DNA of 64,000 nt from Planoprotostelium fungivorum (GCA_003024175.1 MDYQ01000109.1:24852-88851), one strand, 5' to 3'. Shown: positions 24,001-36,600, counted from the first letter of the stretch. The notes: generated by a model not told the origin, from the sequence alone. Translations and numbers: made by a program.

Positions 24001-25317
24001 CCGCCTCGACTTCCCCCGCATCACTCCGGTGAGATCCCGTGGAAATGTGGGTGAAAACTCGCTGACGTCCATCAGACTGAACAAGATCTCTCGCAAGAAG
24101 AGCACGATGCCAGTGCAGATCGATTGCAGGGATTACTATCTCAAGATGTTATCCTACATCAAGAAGTTATCCGAATATTTGAACCGAATGACAGCCTTCG
24201 ATGCCACCGAGTTCATCTATCTCCTCAGCGAGGTGAGTGGAACGATACGAGAGACACCGTATGAACTGAGGCAGACGGTCAATTTCATCGTCTCGGAGGT
24301 CTCATCTGTTGGGGACGTCAACCGAAACGAAGTTCAATCTCTGACTCACCAGTTGGTCCCCACTTTATGTACAGTCATCGCCATACAACACAACTTTGTG
24401 AGTGATTCGTCTCTCTTGCAGGAATTGAGGAACCCATCAGTCGAATGACCCTAGCTTGGAGTCCGAAGTAGCTTCCAGCATCAACGATGCGAAAATATTA
24501 TTTATGAAGATCTTATCCCACATCGAACAGGCCACAAAGGGACAAGGTGAGGAAGAGATCTCGTCTTATCGTTCATTCGAATCAGATATGAAGACGGGAA
24601 CCTTGAGAAAGAAACTAGGTGAGGTGGAATTTGAATGACGATGATCGAGCGTCACAGAGGATAACACTGCCGACTTGGTCAAGAGGAGACCTCTCAGCCC
24701 TACGGAAGATCGAAGGGCCCTCCTGAAGAACAAGAACGTCAACAAGAGCGTCTCTCTCGGTTTCATACCAGTCAACGCCAATAACTTGCGCAGCTCGGAA
24801 GAAGCGAGTGAGTCATGATCGAGGAGATGTGATGATTGAGACGATCAGCCATACGCTACTCCATCAACCAGTGTGACACGACAGTGAAGAACATGGTCGA
24901 GTCTCTGTCGTCCTCCGCTTTCAATCGGGAAGACACCATGGAATACATCAAGATGTTAGGTGAGTGAGCGTCTTGCATCAAAAGACTCATCGACACAGCC
25001 ATGTGGGTCAAAGACATCGTTGATAACGGGAACGTATTGGAGAGGAACCACCTGAAGGCTCTCACAAGGACGACAGAGGAGATCGTGACTCTCGGTGGGT
25101 GAAGAGTGAGAAGCACCAGCTGATCCTCTTAGGATTGGATCTAAAGAAGAGTGAAGATCCAGGAAAGACGAAAGAGCTTCTCGTCGCTCTGAACCGATTG
25201 CAGATGCAAACGAAGGTGAGAGGCTCATTCTGTTCAGACGTTACGAGTCTGACGAGAGGCCAGGACATTTCTGCGGAGCTAGATACAAAGCTGAAAGGAG
25301 CCAGTTCGTGCGAATAA
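21032..25317 (+). CDS. Ras-like GTPase domain fused to a RapGAP domain
   Basis: The gene starts at 21032 (MAEPDDKVWTF). After a short leader comes a Ras-like domain: P-loop GAERSGKTSLLNRF, G2 region IPTMQSKK, G3 LEILDTGGD (DTGG instead of DTAG), a degenerate G4 (VIGTFSDKD instead of NKxD) and G5 SSKTGDN. A charged, Ser-rich linker follows (22080-22480), then a Rap/Ran-GAP domain (22980-23600) with FLEFIGEKIQLFGWTGYRGGL, the Asn-thumb motif LERKRHTGND and VVVVVFKDD, SHFNHVFCIVRK. The last third (24000-25317) is predicted all-helical with no known domain, ending KLKGASSCE. TAA lies inside AATAAA. It probably turns off Rap-type GTPases controlling adhesion or the cytoskeleton; the Ras-like part may be regulatory or a poor nucleotide binder. 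Confidence 0.8.
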
Positions 25318-25318
25318 A
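25313..25318 (+). terminator. Polyadenylation signal overlapping the stop codon (Ras-like/RapGAP gene)
   Basis: The stop TAA (25315-25317) is part of AATAAA. Cleavage is then expected within a 3' UTR of only some 10-30 bases. Confidence 0.6.
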
Positions 25319-25790
25319 TTGACTGTGGACTTTTCACCTGTGGATTCGTGGGTCTACACTACCACATTCATCTTATCTTGTCGGTTCCGTCTCTGGAACC
25401 AACCCGCTTAATTTTACATCCGTACATCAGCTCCCAGCCCAACTGAGTTTCAGGTGTCAGCGCTCATTCTATGACGATTTCAGCCGAAAGTGGTCCGGCC
25501 CAGAGCCCCGCGGTCGAAATGAAGGCATCTCCATCGTGAGACCAGAGGCCTATCGTGATGGATAAGGAAAGGAAATGGATTCAAAGGAGAGGAATGCTCT
25601 TCCTAGACCCTTCGTCGAATAGTCGGGCCCCTGACAGGACGTTTTTTTCGGTTCCGCAGATTCGCGGCGGGACAGGTTCATCAACTGCCCATCCATCTCT
25701 TGTGTGGGAGATCGCACCCTGTGAGTCTGTGAATCGATCAGGAGTGACTGATGAATCCAGTATTTATGATCTATCCAATTTGGTAAAGAG
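25318..25790. other. Intergenic/5' region of the second RapGAP gene
   Basis: This region has no convincing complete gene. A short open frame starts at 25471 (MTISAESGPAQSPAVEMKAS) with a following GTGAG, and another at 25555. Either could be a 5' exon of the next gene, but every frame I tried meets a stop before 25791, so I left the stretch as promoter/leader. Confidence 0.35.
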
Positions 25791-27277
25791 ATGATCTCGA
25801 CACAACCATCTTACCGTGTGGAGTTAGACACGAATAGCACCTCGAAAGCATCTCTGTGCTCATTTCCGACTCTGGAGGCATCAGGCTTTCACATTTTTGA
25901 GAGGAAGGATCTTCCAGAGACTTTCTTACAAGGAGTATTTGATATCACCGGACAAGACAACGACTTCTTGTACTATAGAGATGATATCCTTGAGAAGAGT
26001 AGTACCTGTGAGTGCATCGAAATGTTGTGTGGCGATTCGCCCTCTGGACCGGTTTCAATATCTTTAAAAAAAGATAAGCAAGAATATAACTGTCTGATTA
26101 GAACCATCAAGGTATGTTCCATATCAATCTCAAAATCCGTCCTTCCCAACGACACATATCTCGAAGATCTCTAAAAGTTTTGAACGCTGAATCTCCTCGA
26201 ACGTTCTAACGTGAACAGGGAAACCAGAGGAGGGGTATCGGACTGGATCAAGTCAAAGTGGCCTGGTGGAAGAAGATGTTTCGACTGAGCGTTTCCACGA
26301 TGGACATCGTACACGCTTTAGACGACACTCTCCCCATCAATCGACTCAAGAAGGTTGATGATCCTCGATTGCCACAAGCATTACTCACCTTCGAAGAGCA
26401 GCAGGTACAACTACACTATCTTGTTTGTCTCTTACGTGAATTGCAGCGAATCAAAGGTTTCAAATTTGGATTACTGTATGCACCAGAAGGACAGACGAAA
26501 GAGGAGCAGATGTTTGCAAACAGTAAGTGTGGTGTCACACACAAATCACTCAAATTTCACAGTCGATAGCAGTCCAGCCTTCGATCAATTCATCTCATTC
26601 TTGGGCGATAAAGTGGCACTCGAGAATTGGCGCGGATTTAAAGCGGGTGAATCCATCGATACCCTCATCTACAACGATGTAGACTGACGTCTTCCAGGTC
26701 TAGACACGAAAGGAGGTAGTACGGGCACTCACGCGGTGTTTAAGAGGTACAACAATAACGACATCATGTTTCACGTGTCTACGCTCCTGCCGTTCAACCC
26801 GAAAGACAAACAACAACTAGAGAGAAAGAGACACATTGGAAATGACATCGTCATCATTCTATTCCTGGAAGGGGAGACGGTATACAAGCCCACCACCATC
26901 AGCTCCAGACAGGTGAGACCGTTGTAGATGAAGATCTACAGGATGCTGAAGAGAGCAGGTGCACGTGGTGATTCTGGTGAAGCCAGTCAAGATATCGAAT
27001 AAGCCCGGTGAAACGTTCTATCGGTACGAAAAGGGAGATCTCAATGGATGTTCTGATCGTGTGCAGAGTGAGCGTGGTCAGCAGAGAGGGAGTGGATGAA
27101 GTTTCACCGAAAGTTCCACAAGACTGCCTATTCAAGGGAGATGAAGCCTTCTTGGATTGGTTGTACAGCAAATTACTCAACGCTGAGAGAGCCTGTTACG
27201 CTGCTCCCATGCTCAGCAATAAGTTGGAAAGGACGAGGAATTCCATGTTGAAGGATATAGCAATGAACTTTACGTAA
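25791..27277 (+). CDS. RapGAP domain protein
   Basis: This is a GTPase-activating protein of the Rap1GAP type. The N-terminal part (MISTQPSYRVELDTNSTSKA) leads into a Rap/Ran-GAP domain. Key signals: DQFISFLGDKVALENWRGFK, GGSTGTHAVFKRYNNNDIMF, STLLPFNPKDKQQLERKRH and the Asn-thumb HIGNDIVIILF, then a C-terminal helical part ending MLKDIAMNFT. It shares QQLERKRH(T/I)GND and the (L)LP.P.D/KQQL context with the gene just upstream, so the two are probably tandem relatives, this one lacking the Ras-like part. Two introns (about 26650-26698 and 26912-26957) contain the TCTACAAC/GTTGTAGA palindrome. The start at 25791 is the first in-frame ATG. Confidence 0.82.
26669..26684 (+). repeat. Intron palindrome TCTACAACGATGTAGA
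   Basis: This is a near-perfect inverted repeat in the middle of a RapGAP intron. It belongs to the family listed in the findings. Confidence 0.85.
26923..26940 (+). repeat. Intron hairpin TGTAGAT-GAAG-ATCTACA
   Basis: A 7-bp perfect stem with a 4-base loop lies a few bases after a GTGAGACC donor in the next RapGAP intron. It is a variant of the same family. Confidence 0.85.
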
Positions 27278-27351
27278 AACAGTTGTATCATTGTTCTATT
27301 CTCTCGATGAAGAAGACAAGGAGACAAGGAGGAGAGAGGGAGGGAAAAAGG

Positions 27352-27403
27352 GCGGGATTTTGCATTGTAGAACGCATTTGAAATATTCCCGCCAAAATTT
27401 GAA
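27352..27403 (-). promoter_or_regulatory. E2F/CDE plus CHR-like cell-cycle element upstream of TPX2
   Basis: TTCCCGCCAAAATTTGAA at 27386-27403 reads as an E2F/CDE core (TTTGGCGGGAA on the other strand) followed, after a 4-base spacer, by TTTGAA, the CHR sequence. This is the spacing reported for DREAM/MuvB target promoters in animals. A second TTTGAA (27377-27382) and another GGCGGG (27351-27356) are next to it. It is 70-120 bp upstream of the TPX2 start, a mitotic gene for which such control makes sense. Function in this organism is inferred. Confidence 0.5.
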
Positions 27404-27474
27404 TTTCGGCAGTTTAGTCAAAATCCAACTGCTCGCATCACCACAGACCACAACCTTGCATCGTGTAGATCAGG

Positions 27475-30016
27475 ATGGCTTCTGTTGAGTATGACATAGA
27501 CCCTACCTATGAATTCTTCGATGCTCCCAAAGAGGTTGACTTCTTGGAGTTGGTAAAAGAGCAGGGAGATAACGGTTCAGACAGATGGTTTGGTGGGTTA
27601 TCGAATCTACTTTTGCTCATAACTCATCCGCACTCAGACGAGCAGAAGAGAATGCAAAATGGGGATATGGACACGGAGGCATTCATCCGTCAAGAGATGG
27701 AGGATGACGACCGACAGGACCAGTTGATGAGCACCTTATATCCAGAATCTGTTCATTCCAATGCATACTTCAATCAGACCATGGGTCTCAGCGAGGCTCC
27801 CTCCGATCTGAGCGACGATCACAGAGAACTGGATGAGACCACTTACTCTACCAAGCACCAGAGAGTCCGCCATCTCACCAAGCCCATCACCCCAAAATTT
27901 CACACATCGAGGTGAGAGGACTTCCATTCCCTCTCCATCTCTGATCACATGTAGACGCGCCAACCGCGTTCCCGCCTCTGCCAATGAAACGTCCAGTGCC
28001 AGACCCGGTCGTCCCATCTTGAACTGGACCTCTAAGAAGTTAACGGTTCCCCAAGAGCCACGATTCCGCGTCGATGAGCGTCTGAGCACTCGTAGAACCG
28101 CAGTCGAGAGCAGCGAGGAGAAGGAGCTCCGTCTCATCGAAGAGGACATCAGACGCCTCCAAGAACAGAAGGTGCCGCATCATCATCTCACACGCTCTCT
28201 CATCTTCTCTCAGATCAAGGCGAAGGAGACTGCAGAGAGACTGGCAGCTACCAAAGTGATCCCCCAACAGGCACCTCTGACCACGCCCGTGCAGTTCAGC
28301 TTCGCCACGGACCATAGAATGATGCGCTTCCAGACTCAAGTTGAGCCCGAGTACCCCACCTCCAAGAGGGCAAGAAGAGAGCATTCGGGTCCAACGGTCG
28401 CACAGCCTTTCAACTTCCACGAATCCAGCAGACCGAAGGAACAGCCACAAGAGACGTTCACCTTTGCAGAGTCCCTCCACAAGTTTAACAAGGGTGCCAG
28501 ACAGGAGAGAAACAGACAGGTGAGGGCTATCATTCGAATGCGACTGACTCGTTGTAGTCGGTGGCCAACCGCATGAAGAGAGAAATGTACGAAAAGCCTC
28601 AGGGAGCGACGAAGCCGCAACCCTTCCACTTTGAAGTGGACGAACGCCTCGCATTCAAGGTCAAGGAGTGAGTTCATGAGATCATCATCAGACGTCTGAC
28701 CCTCTTCAGACCGTACGTCACCACACAAGAGAGGGAGGAAGAAGAAGCTCTCAACGCTCCCAAGTTCAAGGCTCGCCCTTTCGACAGACGCATCGTTGAA
28801 TCGAGAGGCACCATCGGAGTCAAGCAGGTCTCTCGCCCGACACCCACCGCCGCAGAGGTACGCTCTCTCGTTCTATTGATCTCACCTCCTTCAGCCCTTC
28901 CACTTTCTCACCAGCAAGAACGACATTGCAGAGGAGGAGAAGGAGCAGCCACCATCGAGCAAGAAGAGAGAGAGGCCCCTGCCCCTGGGTCCCACCATTC
29001 CAGAGTCTCCCGCTCTTGCGACGAGGAGCAGAGCTCAGCAGTTTGATCTCACCCACCAGGTGAGAGATCACACGTGCAACCATGGTGTTGAATGTCAAAT
29101 AGGGTCCTCAGGAAGAGACCGTGACGTTCAAGGCGAAGCCAGCCCCTGCCTTCAAGTTTTTCATCCCACAGCACAATGATATACCCATCACTCGTCCTGC
29201 AGACTTCCAGTTGTCGACCGACGCTCGTGGAGAGCAGCACCAGCTGAAGCTGAAGATGAAGGTGAAGTTCTTCTGTTGTCAATCAGGCTGAGAAGAAGGA
29301 CAGCTGGAAGAGGAGAGACAGAAGGAAGAGGAGCTGCGCAACTTCAAGGCGAAGAACATGCAAGTCGTCGACGAGCCATTTGTAAGTGGATGAGATCAGT
29401 AAATTGAACTGACCCACGTTCAGAGACCCGCTCACCAGCGCATTCACACGGAGAGCCAGCCATTCAACCTCTACACCGAAGAGCGACGCATCAAAGCGGA
29501 GGCTGATTTCGCCAGACAAGTGCAGCAGATGCAAGAGGAGGAGAGGATCAAGCGGGAGTTCAAATCGAAGCCCTTTGTCGATGGTGCGTAGGACCTTCTA
29601 CACGCCAGTCAGACTGATTCGAGCAGTTGCCGTGTTCCAGCCCGTTCGCCCGGACCGACCTCTATTGGAAGTGAACGAGTTCCAGCTCAACAGCGAGAGC
29701 CGAGCCTTCAAGCGGCGGCAGTTTGACGAGGCCATCCAACAGAAGGAGGCCGAGTCTGAGTTCCGCAAGAGACTTCGCGAGCAGAAGAAGCAGGTGATGA
29801 TGTCGCACCTCCATCATCACACCCTGACGCGAGATTCAGGAGGAGGATGAGAGACAGCTGCGAGAGTACAGAAAGACCCTGAATCACAAGCCCATCCCCA
29901 TTGCAAAGAGCAGACCTGTTATGATCAAGTTTTCGGAAACTAATCCCACGACCCCGAAATCACCCATGCTGGCCACGAAGAACAGATCCATGTTGCACGT
30001 CAACCGCGACCTCTGA
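27475..30016 (+). CDS. TPX2: TPX2-like spindle assembly factor
   Basis: TPX2 promotes microtubule nucleation near chromatin and activates Aurora A. The N-terminus is acidic (MASVEYDIDPTYEFFDAP, Aurora-binding-like Y/F/D pattern). The middle has repeated TPX2 boxes: TKPITPKF.T..R, then several PF.F....R units (KPQPFHFEVDERLAFKV, AEPFHFLTSK, SQPFNLYTEERR). The C-terminal TPX2 domain is clear: NEFQLNSESRAFKRRQFDEA, EAESEFRKRLREQKKQ, then HKPIPIAKSRP. About 10 short introns are present; one 3' splice site is TGACTCGTTGTAG (28545-28557). TGA is at 30014-30016 and AATAAA at 30069-30074. Confidence 0.93.
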
Positions 30017-30518
30017 TCGTATGATGAGATACCTGTCCTTGGAGGGCACAGTTCGTCATGTTTAAATCAATAAATCCGTACTTTCGAAGTTGTCTCCAAT
30101 GCATGGATGATGAGATGTGTCTTGCACGTTGCATCTGGGCAAGTAGTGAGTTATCTGCGAGGGTCTTCTGAGGCCAGCGTTTGAGGCATGGTAACATCGT
30201 GGGTACCTTCAAGTAGGAACACACTCATACGGTTAACCAGACAAGAGCGAAGAAGACAATTTGGAAGCTCTGTCCCTCTAGATGATCACATTTTCAGTGA
30301 GCCTGTGTCTCAATATATGTTCATAGAACGATAAATATCCTTCTACAGGGGGATTTTGTGTGGGGCGGTTTGCCCGAGGCATTTTCACCCGAAGCAAGGG
30401 CGCAATATATCTACGGCAGCTCGTCACGAACACGACCTCCGTTCATCTGTATATTAAAGAGTGAGAATCCTCACGAGCCCCTCTTCCTGACCTCGCATCA
30501 ACAGAACGAACCTTCATA
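30017..30518. other. Intergenic between TPX2 and the IQGAP-like gene
   Basis: This region contains the TPX2 polyadenylation signal (AATAAA, 30069-30074) and the promoter of the next gene. Small open frames on either strand show no protein-like features. Nothing else is seen. Confidence 0.5.
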
Positions 30519-33500
30519 ATGTCTGAGGAAAAGGCCCCCGAGACACCAGTCATCGAAGACAACAGCAGCGATGAAGAGGCTGAAGATGTCGACCACCTTC
30601 TGGACGAGGTATGTTGTTGAATCAGATCCCCAGATGGTCGACTTGTGAGCCAACCGCCAACAGGAAACACCCTCTAAGCCCGCAGAGGCAGGCAACAAGA
30701 CGACTGCTCGTCTGGAGGAGTCCTCTGGAATGCGGCGCGAGTTGAACCGACTCCAATCGGCCAGGTGCATTTTCTCACCATCTTAACTATAAGCCTAAGG
30801 ACTCCCACTCACCAAGCGTCCAGATTCACCTTGATGGACGAGGCGGACAGTCACCCATGGTTCAAGGAGAGAGAATGTCTCCTCCTCCTCTTAGAAGCTC
30901 GCATGCTCCTCAAGGAGATGGTCAACCTCAAGCTCAAGCAAGAGAGAGTCAAGAATGGAGATTTGTCTGCATCAGAGATCCAGAATCTCCTCCGCTCTCA
31001 GAAGGAAGAGCAGGAGACTGATTGGATCACTGAGATCCAAGAGCTCAAGAGAAACTTGGTCGCCGAGGTCAGAAGAAACCACGTTCTGGAGAGAGAGCTC
31101 AACAAGTTGGACAAGCGTATCGCCCTCCTCATCAAGAACAGAGGAAACATCCAAGAGGTGAGCGACTGAAGCATCTTGCATCCATATGGAACATGATCTG
31201 ATATGGCATCGCAGGTTATGGTCAAATCGAACAAGAAGGCCGACAAGAACGCACCCCTCGGAAAGGGAGAGTTCATCTCCGACTCTAGAAAGTTGGAGCA
31301 CTACCAGAACCTCTTCTACCTCCTCCAGACCGAGCCCAAGTACCTTGCCAATCTCGTGTACCTCATGAACCAAGAGAACATGTCTTCCTTCTTGGACACT
31401 GTCATCATCACCCTCTACGGAGATGCTTTCTCTCCCAGAGAGGAGTACCTCATCCTACGTCTGTTCCAACTGGCCATTCAGAGGGAAATGGCGGCCACGA
31501 AGGATGTCGCCGGTTTCTTGCAGGCTGATTCCGTGGTACCCAAGATGGTCATGTCTTACAACCAGAGGAAGCAGGGAACAGACTTTTTGAGAGGACTCAT
31601 CACACCCATCATCAAGGGTGTCAACAACAACGATGTTAACCTCGAGATCAAACCTTCCATCGTGAGTGATACCACCGAGCGTTGTAGATTGACACATTCA
31701 GATCTACACGGTGATGATCAACGAGGCCGAGATTTCTTCCGGACAAAAGTCCACCCTGGACAGAAATCTGCCCGAAGATCAGATCATGGAGAATCCAGAG
31801 GTCAAGGAGATCTTATCTAAGCGCGTTGCCGCGCTGGAGGACATCTGCCAGCAATTTGTCGATGCCATCTTCTCCTCCCTCAACAAGCTCCCCTACGGTA
31901 TCCGATGGATCTGCAAGCAGATCAGACTCATCGCCCAGGAGCAGTTCAGTGAGTTCACCTCCCTTGTCTCTTTTGTTTCAATCCTCTCTTCTCTCGCTCC
32001 ATCATATCTTCTCTCTCCGTTGTCTCTCCATCATCTCACGCTCTTTCAGGCAACACGACAGACACGGACGTCCTCAAGTTCACTGCCTACTTCATCTACT
32101 ACCGTTTCATCAACTTGGCCATCGTCACCCCCGAACGATTCGGCATCGTCGAGAGAGAGCTGACGGCCCAAGTTCGAAAGAATGTGCTCTCCGTGTCCAG
32201 AGTCCTGCAGAACTTGTTCAACTTTGTTCAATTCAAGAACGAGGGAGCTGAGAAGGCTTTCGTTCCCCTCAACCGATTCATCCAGAAGAACATGGAGGCC
32301 GTCAGGGAGTACTACAACGATCTGATTGAGGTGAAGTGGAATCATCTGATGACGTTCTGATGATGATGGCAGGTGGCTGATCCAGATGACTACCTCCAAG
32401 TGGACAAGTACATGGAATTGACTCAGAAGACAAAGCCCGTCATCATCATCTCCCTCAATGAGATCGCGCAGACTCATCAGTTCTTGGCACAGAATGTAGA
32501 GAAGCTCGCCAAGGACAAGGAAGATCCCCTTCGACTCATCCTCAACGACCTGCAGGAGGTGAGAGTCACATGACCTCCCCCGCTCATCGCATTCGCAGGT
32601 TCCAGGCATGGTCTCCAAGGACGACGACCGTGAGATCCAGCTGACCTTGACCAATCGCTTCAAGCAGAACATGGAAGAAGAGATCTCCGCTTCTGCTTCT
32701 CTCTACGCCGAAACGAAGGAGCTCATCATCTCCACCTTCAGACTCATCCCAGTACAAGGCGGTGATCAAGACCAGACGCTGTTGGGCATCCTCAATTCGG
32801 GCAAGAAGTACGCCAAGGAGAAGAGCAACACGAGCTTGGGCACTCAGATCGAGAGGATCTTGGAGAACATCAAGACCCTCGAGGCAGAGGGATTCATCTC
32901 GAAGGCGGACAACTACGCCTCCTTCCTCAGAGACATCGCCCTCGAGGTGAGAATCATTGCACAAGACGTGGAAGATGACACGTTCAGGTGGCCAACCGAG
33001 CACAAATCAGAGAGCAGCAGAGAAAGGAGATCAAGCGTCTGAGCCAGACCCTGAAGAACCTGAGGAAGCACCAGAAGTACCTGAACGAGCAGATCCAACA
33101 GTACAACAACTACCTCCAGGACTGCCGACTGAAGCACTACCAACCCAAGACGAAGAAGAAGAGCAAGTCAAAGGGAGACAACCCGAACAAGATCGGCCCC
33201 TTCAAGTTCTCTTACGGTGCCCTCCAGAAGAAGGGTGTCATCATCGACTCGGATGTACCTGCCTTGTCCAGAAAGAAGACGGTCTTCTACATCTCTTCGG
33301 AGGAGGTGAGAGGGGAGGGACATAGAGTGGTGCTGAATGCCTCAGGTGGGTGTCTTCGACATTGTGGCCAAGATCGCTGGATTGCCCGTGGAGAAGATGA
33401 CCCTCGAGTTGGACGACCTGCTGGAGAGAAACTACAACAACATCAGTCGTTTGGAGTTGGATCAGGTCACTCTGGATGTCAACTTCACCATCCATCTCAT

Positions 33501-33525
33501 CAACAAGTTCTTCCTCAAGAACTAA
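30519..33525 (+). CDS. Short IQGAP-like RasGAP (DGAP1/rgaA type)
   Basis: This is a cytoskeletal scaffold that binds active Rac/Cdc42 without activating their GTPase, and in Dictyostelium acts with cortexillin at the cleavage furrow. The chain has an acidic N-terminus (MSEEKAPETPVIEDN), a coiled-coil region, a RasGAP-like domain (YLANLVYLMNQENMSSFLDT, LFQLAIQREM, LPYGIRWICKQIRLIAQEQF, FTAYFIYYRFINLAIVTPE) and the RasGAP_C domain (FKFSYGALQKKGVI, VEKMTLELDDLLER). As in DGAP1, no CH domain, WW or IQ motifs precede it. The size (roughly 850 aa) also fits the 822-aa Dictyostelium protein. Introns are short. TAA at 33523-33525 is convergent with the giant gene 145 bp away. Confidence 0.92.
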
Positions 33526-33670
33526 GATGTTACTCTGTCATTATAAACGGCTTATGTCAAAGATTTTTACACCCCCGCGTTTTCTATAATAAGCAATCGC
33601 CTTTCCATCGTAGTACAATAGAACCAACGCAAGAAATCTCTGTAACATCATCTTTTTATGTCGACATCGA

Positions 33671-36600
33671 TCAAGAATTTCCAAGGAACTTCCTTGCTTT
33701 TTTGGTTGGTGTTTGTCTTTGTGTCTCCAATTGGCTCTTCTGGGCTGACAGCTCTACCTTCTTCTTTTGTAGATACTCAAGGATCTCCCGTGTGTGACCA
33801 ACCAACAAGTTACCCGATAAAACTTGTTCAAATTCGTAATCCTGTGGTACAACCCCTGAAGAATGCAATGAGGGGCAGCGAATGATTCAAATCTCACCTG
33901 AATCCCACAAGTCAACATCACTCTGTAAGATGATACACAGAGGAACATCCGCTTTTGCCACTTTTGGACTGAGTTGTCTGACCACAAATCTCTTCATGGC
34001 CAGTATGACTTGGTCAGCTGTAAACTGTCCCATGTGAATACTTCACAATCGTGTGAGTCTCACCTTCTTTGTCAGCTCCCATATTGTCTTCAGAATCTCC
34101 TCCGGACACTCTTCTTTGTACCTCGCATCCAGTACGTCGATCATCCTCTCTGATGCCATCTCTTCCATCTTCTGGTACAGATCCACTACGTGCTCCAATT
34201 GAACGTTCTTCATCTTGGTGAACACATCAGGCAGTAGCCCTACGTCACGACAGTAGCTGAAGACGGATTGATCGGCCCTTCCTCCCGTCTGTTTCAGTAG
34301 ACAGAGGACGCAGCTCAGAGTCTGCATGGCCGATGTGACTTCCTGGGGTGGCATGTTGACCAGAGACATGCAGGGTCTCTGTGGTACCCTCTCTCTGACC
34401 TCAGACAAGAGATACGATGAATCCTGGAAGAGCTCTCCGCTGAAGGTCATGCAGCGAAGGTGATCGCAGCGGATGAAGACCTTGTTGATGGACAAGATAG
34501 CGGTCAGCTCTCGATCGATCCAGTGCCAAGAGAAGTGTGGAGCGCCTCCCTTGCCGTAGGTGAGTGAGTTTCCACCAAAGACAAGGACGAGTTGATCGAC
34601 GCTCTCCTTTGTGATGCTGATGACACCCTCTTCTGTCAGGTCCTGAGCGCGAATGGGGTCACGTGTGGCCTCCGTCATCGTGGAGCTGTGCTGGGATAGA
34701 TTCTCCAAGAAGTTGTTCTGAAGATCGGAGAGGTAATGGAACATGGCCGAGATATAAATTCCACTGTCCTTGGTATCCACACAGGCGAGAGAGATAGGCT
34801 GATTGGAGCTCATCTTGGGGATTGAGTCCTCCTCGAAGATGTGGCACTCATAATTGCGTACGTGAGGTCTGACGGTGTTCCAAGCACTCATGAACTCTTC
34901 AAAGACTGTCTCCACCCGATCATTGATCAACGAATTCATCGGTGTGTCCACTGCTCCTTGTCTCGTGATGCGATTTCCCAAAGTGGAAGCCACGTAATTG
35001 GACCATTTGACCAGAGGAGGGAGGTGCTTAATCAGATCGAGAGTCGTCCAATGGTCTGAGACGAGTCCGATGACAGGGTGCTCCTGCATGACTCGAGCGT
35101 TGTCACGGTAACTGACTTCGAAGATGTCCCTGTCGACATCCAATCGTATACGGAATAATTGAGGTAAGCGAGGTGCATCCTCCGAGTTGTAGTGCAGCGA
35201 GTCCGTCTCATTCAATTGGGCCTGGAAGAGAGAAGGAGCTGTCCTGGAGATGTCCTTCCTGATGATCCCGGCCGTCTCCCTGGGAGACGAAGTGTACTTG
35301 GAGCAGAAGGTGGAGAATTCAGCTTCCCACAGCTCCCTTCCCTGAGAGGTTTCCACGGTCCACCCTTGAGGCTGAAATTGATCCAGGTGACGTATGAGTT
35401 GGTGAAGAGTCAGTGATAATTCGTCTTCCGTGACAGTGGGAAGGAGATTTCTGAGAGTTCTCCAATCGGCCAGACAGTGTTCCCAGCAGGAATTGGGACT
35501 GTTCTGTACACAGAGGTAGAGGGTGGAGTAGACCAAGAGGTGCAAGGTGCGATAGACGATGGGAGTCAAGCTCCTCGCGGTATGATTCGCTTGTTCGTTG
35601 GGTGTATCCTCCTGGAGCCCGGCAGCTTGATGGGTCGCAGCGACGGGAGAGGCATCCACTTTGGTCTGATCCTGCGTGACACCGATGGGAGCCTTACAGC
35701 CCGGACAGGTACCCTTTTGGTTGATGTTACCACAGTCTCCAATGAGATAGGGGTGATTACACTTGTTGCATCTCCATCGTGTGACTGGACCTCCATTGGC
35801 CGAGATGGCGCTGATGATCATTCCCATGACATCGGAGGGTGTTCCGGGTACAAATTGTCTCAGGACGGAGGTTGGGTCTCTGTACAGTCGTTGGAAGAAT
35901 TGGTTCTGTCGAGATGTTGTGAGGAAGATTTGAAGGTGGTGGATCAAACTGAGGAGGTGCACGTCCCGTGGAGGTGTGTCTTCCAGATAAGATTGTACGA
36001 GATCTCGATGAGATGCATGACAAGAGGGTAACACCTGTTGCGAGGTCACGTCATGTGATGTATCAGATGTCACCTCTCGAATGCATTGTCCGATTCTCTC
36101 CCTTCTCGGGTGGTTGCCACCCAACCAGTAACATTGTACGGTCGTTGCCAGGAGAGCGACCCCTTGTCCATCTTCGATCACAATGTCCCTGAGAGGGCCC
36201 ACGTCACCCTGGATGACTGCAAGGTCCAGGGCTTCTTCTAAGCGAGAGACCCGTGGGAAGTGATTGAAGGGTTCGTAACCCAATCCAATATCTGACTTGG
36301 AAGCTCCATCCTGGAACCACAGGGGTCGATTGATGAGCTCCTTGGCTTGTTCCAAGGAGACGTTACGGCGCAATTGTTTGATGAGGAGGAGCTGGAGTGA
36401 TCGGAAGATGGGGGATTCACGATCGAGTCGAGAGATTTCATCAGAAGCCTGTGTCAATGCATTGTCATCATCTACAACGAGTCAGTGCCGTTCGACGATC
36501 GATGTCGATTCACCATTGGAAAGAAGATCGTGGATGTCTCGTACAGTTCTGCGAGCCAATACAATGTTGTACAGGAGTTTCCAAGTGAGCTGGCCTCCCT

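Noticed and set aside
33671-34033. A separate 107-aa gene starting MGQFTADQVILAMK just downstream of the giant gene
   Set aside because: A 39-bp GTGAGA..GACAG intron joins ..LTKK to FTADQV in phase 0, and the supposed start lies only 9 bp past the stop of the longer frame, so it is better read as the last exons of the RNF213-like gene.
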